Of a stretch of 64,000 bases of DNA, positions 59,817 through 64,000 are shown one piece after another. The notes under the pieces were generated by a model. That model ran no database searches and was not told where the DNA came from. It was given only the letters and a program-made list of their open reading frames with translations. A program made the translations under genes and the position numbers. The stretch comes from Lactarius indigo (Eukaryota > Basidiomycota > Agaricomycetes > Russulales > Russulaceae), in assembly GCA_025766275.1 (NCBI GenBank), contig JAFKAC010000009.1, positions 2,232,001 to 2,296,000 of the forward strand. The letters run 5' to 3'. How positions within the stretch are numbered: the stretch's first letter is position 1; each line of letters starts with the position of its first letter.

Positions 59817-62776
59817 CTACGTACTAGGGACATCTGCATACCAAGAGCTAAAGTGGGCTTCGTTACTCCCACAAGCCGGAAACTGTGAGCGTAGGACGTC
59901 AGGAAACTGTGCACCATTGTAAAATGTCCTCCATGGATCCACGTCGTCTAATAATGCTCTCCACCTCTCGGGTGCTTCTTCGACAGCCTGGAAAATGTTT
60001 GGATAGATTCCGGAGCACCAGAAGTCGTATGATGTGAAGCGCGGCCGTCCACCTCTATCAATGGACAAGGCACCATCGGATGGTGATGTATACGTCTTCC
60101 GGGTGACTCCCGACTCCTTGCCACCGAGAGCGAAGACGAAGCGGATGATCGGGATAGGAAAATAGGAATCAGGTCCGGTAACCAGGCCACAATCAAAGGG
60201 ATCCATTTTCAGGAAGATCTTGGCCTGAGCTTCGTCACTGCTGGAGTCGTTCTTCTTCACCTGGACCAGGATGAAACCAATTTTCTTGACGTCGAGGTCG
60301 GTGCCGCCGTACAAATACGGGTAGACAGCGTCGACACCTGGCTGACAATTAGCACCCAAAGCGGCCGCGCCGCGTGACATAAACGCGAGAAGATAAGGCC
60401 GGGCCAAGAGCTTTTGTTCTTGTGGCTTGATGAAGTGATTGAAGTGCATCATTGCGCTATTGAAAACCTCCCCAAGCGTTGGTTGTGTAGTCTCTGAGTG
60501 GCAGAGTGATGGGACGGCGTTCGAGACAACTTTGTAAACTGATTCACAAAAGAGGGACGAGAGTAGATCAGTGACCGAAAAACAAGAAGATATCGCTCCT
60601 TGGGGAAGGGATTTCCCGAGGACCGCTATATCACGAGCGCGTGTGAAGAAAGCGGCGACCAACAATTCTGCACGATCGCCGGGATTGATGCAAAACCCGC
60701 TAAGAACCTCAATGAGAGCATCAGGTAGGCTGAAGCCGTAGCCGCCTCTCATGATACAGGAAGCTGCCTCCGAAAGGAGAGGTTCGGATGTGGCAGCACC
60801 GCGTATAGTTCCGATATCCTCCCCGATCGCCTCACATATGCGCATGTGATTGGATATTTGGTTATGTAACTTTTCCGCTTCCTGATAGTTGAGCGGAGCT
60901 GTGACATACAGCGTGCTGTTGATATCCAGCGCCAACCGTTGTGATAAAACAGCACACTTCTGGGCCTCTGAGAGGGCCTCATCCGGCATTGGCAATCTGC
61001 AGAGCAACTTCTGTATCGCGAAGTGGAATAGTCCATCACGTACTTGATCATCGCCAAAGTCGTAACATGTACCCCACCTGACAAAATATGAGAAAATCCG
61101 AAGAGGCGTAGCATGACACCGCTTACAAAGGCCGTCCCATGTGGGCTATACAATCCAACGAAGTGACGTCCAGAAGGGTTTTGTACGTGTCCAAAATTTT
61201 GCGACTGATCATGAGCTGGTCAAAGCCCAAGTAAATGAAAGGATGAGGTATTTTGAGTCTGCCGTCGTTCATGCGATTCGAGTTGTCGTAACCGCAGGGT
61301 GGGGTAAATTGCGAGACCTTCCCGGTGGTAGAAAGGAAAAACGTAAACAACGGTGCTGTCGAAAACGTCTGAAGTGCCCGTCGGAGCTCAACAAAATTAG
61401 ACCGATCACTTTCGTCGAAGGGTATCGTCAACAGATGGGCTTCGTCGAACGCGACAAAAATGTCCGGGAGTCCTTCGTCCGTCTTTACAGAGTCCCCGTC
61501 ATTGATGCATTTTCAGAGTTGCTCAAGCGCAGCTTTCAAATCTGCGTTGCTCGGATCAGCACTGGCCAAACCCTTCAGAAGCTGGCATTTTAGAAACAAA
61601 TGGAGGGACTCCAGAACGGTACGGCGTACCTTAGTTGCCTTAGTAATAACGTCCTTGTAAAATCAAGACCGCTTGGGCCCGGAGGAGCTCATACTCTGAC
61701 CTTCTGACATGAACGCCCGGAAATGTTGTATCCGCTCAGCTCTGCTTCGAACGTGGAAGTCGGCAACGACCTCAGCGGTGTTGAGAAACAATGCGTGGAA
61801 GAAATGATTTGCTCGGGAGAGGGACAACACGTGCATGCTCTTGTTTTTCTTGTCGACGTGGGTGAGGAAATCACGAACGACATCATCGGCAGGGGGGAAA
61901 CCTAACAGACCAGGTTTGAGAACCACGAAAGTGAAATGGATGTGACACACCTCGGGCATCTTCTGGGCGCAAATTGATTGGGATCATGAAATGTTTCTTT
62001 GAGAACTCGTCCAACAAGCGAGACTTGCCCATTCCGGACGACTGAACAATAGAACAGTAGCGGGCGTACGTTTCTACCAACTTCATTTGGTCACGGACGT
62101 GTGTTTCGAGGGCCACCAGTGGAAGATGTCCGATAAATTCTGCGCTCCAAGAGAGCTCAACAGCTAAGGGTACCATTAACGAGCACGACTAACACGCTAA
62201 ATGGATCGGACTCACCCTTCTCCTGCGACTCTGGGTTAGTTCTACTCAGTACAGCTTGGGGTGTGTGCCATCAGACAAGTTCTGGGAATAGCCAGGTTTG
62301 GGGCCTTACGTTGAGACATAGACACGGAAGGTGAGACGACCCAAAATGCATCTGAGAGCTAGTTATGACGACTTGTTTGTGGGGCAGAAAAAGTACTCAC
62401 CGTGAGTCGCTAGAGCCCATGATTCTTCCAGACTTGCATTGTCAGCTCTTGCCCTTTCGAGCACCGCAAGAAATTCATGTTCTTGGTGTCGAAGGTTCTT
62501 GAGGAACCTAGCTTTAGGAACCCACTTGCCCTCTGATCCCTTGGGCACAGTTTGTCTCAATCGCTCCTGAACAGTGAAATAGATTTCTTCTTTCCAGTCG
62601 GGTGTGGATACAGATACGTTTTGGAGAGCAGAACGCAAAGACTTGATGGTCTCCTCGGAAACTGTGAGTGAACGGGAGGGGGACCGAACCTCATCCTGGC
62701 GGGAAGGATGCTCTTGCCTAGCCTGCTTTGATGGCGGTGGGTTTGGCGGAGTTATCCGATCGGAAGAACGCTTCAT
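59817..62776 (-). pseudogene. P-loop NTPase with nuclease-like C-terminus (Crinkler/RHS-like architecture), two in-frame TGAs
   Basis: Exons 62776-62401, 62230-62216 (15 nt, uncertain), 62163-61951, 61901-61127 and 61077-59817 join in phase to 880 codons. A basic Pro-rich leader (MKRSSDRITPPNPPPSKQAR) precedes LSWSAEFIGHLPLVALETHV and a Walker A-like motif YCSIVQSSGMGKSRLLDEF (about residue 175). A Walker B-like motif FVAFDEAH lies near residue 355, followed by FVELRRALQTFSTAPLFTFF LSTTGKV. The C-terminal part has GVDAVYPYLYGGTD...ILVQVKKND near 705-730, whose D...QVK spacing resembles PD-(D/E)XK nucleases. From memory the family is widespread in Agaricomycetes, and the arrangement recalls CRN/RHS proteins that pair an NTPase with a nuclease. 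TGA occurs at 61665-61663 and 61515-61513. Function is inferred only. Confidence 0.7.
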
Positions 62777-64000
62777 CGTTACGACTGAATGAATAGAAAG
62801 GGAGGGTGGCGTCAATTGGTTCGGTTAACCTACAGTACAACCTACAGTACTTATAACTTATTCTAAGAGCCATTGTTCTCTTATCACAAGCCCCACTGTC
62901 TTGGGAACAATCCGAACTCATCCGCGGGAGTAGTCCTTCTTCTAATCTGGATATGCACTCCGACCATGAAATTTCCAAGGAAATTTCCAAGAAATTTCGT
63001 TATCTCATGAGATGTCAAACCTCATAATGGTGCCAGGTCTAGATATGCACGACAGCTAGCAGTACAATAAGACATGCCAGAATACGCCAGACCGAGGTTG
63101 AATATGCTCTCATTAGCATCTGTATTCGTTGATACAGGCTCATACATGCCTTGCATACAGCCCGGAATGGACACAGTCCGGCAAACTGAGACCGACATAT
63201 TAGATAATCGTAATATTAGCGTAGTTAAACGGTTATCTATGAATAATAATAATATTGAGATGCATCCGGACCTCCAAGCGTTGCTCACCTATCCGGCTGC
63301 CCGCCTCCATAAATCTCTACAGTATTTGACCCTTGTAAATATATGGTCCAGACATCGTATTCGTATCCATATATGGCACTGAACAGCAACCCATAACAAA
63401 ACTTAGATGCAGCGCTTCTCTTACTTCAACTGAGTTGCGAACGGGGTTGGGCGCCCTTAGCATTCGGACTAGACTACATTCCTTCATCATTTACCTATTC
63501 CAAAACAGTGCTCTGATCGAACATGGAACGTCAGAACGGAGTTTGTTTGTTTTTTTAATGTTTACGGCAAAATCCACAACGATAGGAATTTCCTCGTAGC
63601 GGACTCCATTACTGATATTTACTGTACGGATAGTACGAAGTAGTATGAGCGGATTGGGTGTATCTAAGCAAGCGAACGAACATGTGGGTTCATAGTTGGA
63701 TGGCTCAGAGTGAGTTGAGGGGGGCTGTAATCAATCCCATCAGCGGTATCTGAATCTTCGGCAGCAGGTGCACTCGTGGAAAAGAGAGAACATTATATAA
63801 GAATGCATGGTAACTCCCGATCCTGTCAGGGCCAAAGAGAAGCCTGGGATGAGTTTCCAGAGCTTCAGGATTGGTGCCCTGAACTGACTTTCAAAACGGC
63901 GAAAGTGTCCGCGGATTTGAATCCTGTATCAGTTGACCTTCCACCTTCAAGTATTCCGACCATGTCGCGACTCAAGGAGTCGAATGACGAAATTCGATGA
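62777..64000. other. Right edge, nothing firm
   Basis: Frames here are short. One open frame on the plus strand from 63776 runs off the window (AWDEFPELQDWCPELTFKTA), possibly the start of another gene, but no family is recognisable. Confidence 0.35.

Noticed and set aside
1..64000. tRNA, rRNA, CRISPR arrays and bacterial-type operons
   Set aside because: I scanned for B-box-like GGTTCGAATCC motifs and for regular repeat-spacer arrays and found none I would defend. The intron-rich gene structure excludes a prokaryotic reading.

Overview
The window reads as nuclear DNA of a filamentous basidiomycete (Agaricomycetes, Polyporales-like). Genes are split by many 48-90 nt GT-AG introns. Conserved single-copy genes lie on both strands, and the mobile elements belong to families typical of Agaricomycetes (Plavaka, tnp2/CACTA, DUF6532). 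Taxonomic placement is an inference from gene content. All exon models were built by hand from splice signals, reading phase and remembered family patterns, with no database search.

Left half (1-26 kb), conserved housekeeping genes, all with open frames: the C-terminal end of a Nup159/Nup214-like nucleoporin (2-1077), pICln (1361-2084, minus), a four-helix MARVEL-like membrane protein (2461-3932), a proline-rich coiled-coil protein (4134-6894), a CoA-type Nudix hydrolase (12641-13857), a fused dethiobiotin synthetase/DAPA aminotransferase (14116-16783), Sec61 beta (17122-17598, minus), Sde2 (17750-18670), an orphan gene (20020-20871), homoaconitase (21509-23758) and trimethyllysine dioxygenase (24031-25985, minus). 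Two divergent pairs share short promoters (2085-2460 and 17599-17749). A 5.3 kb gene-poor gap (about 7.1-12.4 kb) is bracketed by an imperfect direct repeat. The metabolic genes serve biotin, lysine and carnitine synthesis, but nothing suggests a functional cluster.

Right half (26-64 kb), repeat-rich and accessory: two tandem F-box/LRR paralogues (one fused in frame to an ARID-like segment and broken), a third fragmentary relic, a candidate 8.3 kb Plavaka-type element carrying a transposase and a divergent DUF6532 gene, a WD40 protein with a C-terminal membrane helix, two copies of an uncharacterised repeated gene, a tnp2-family transposase, a 282 bp inverted-repeat (MITE-like) element, a small orphan gene and a P-loop NTPase with a nuclease-like C-terminus.

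The main observation is that five accessory genes are each open over their spliced length apart from one or two in-frame TGA codons. These six TGAs can each be explained as an Arg codon CGA changed by one C-to-T step; a TAG in the ARID part fits CAG to TAG. This looks like CpG deamination or RIP-like inactivation of repeats beside an intact gene block. The most interesting protein architectures are the F-box/LRR-ARID fusion and the NTPase-nuclease-like protein.
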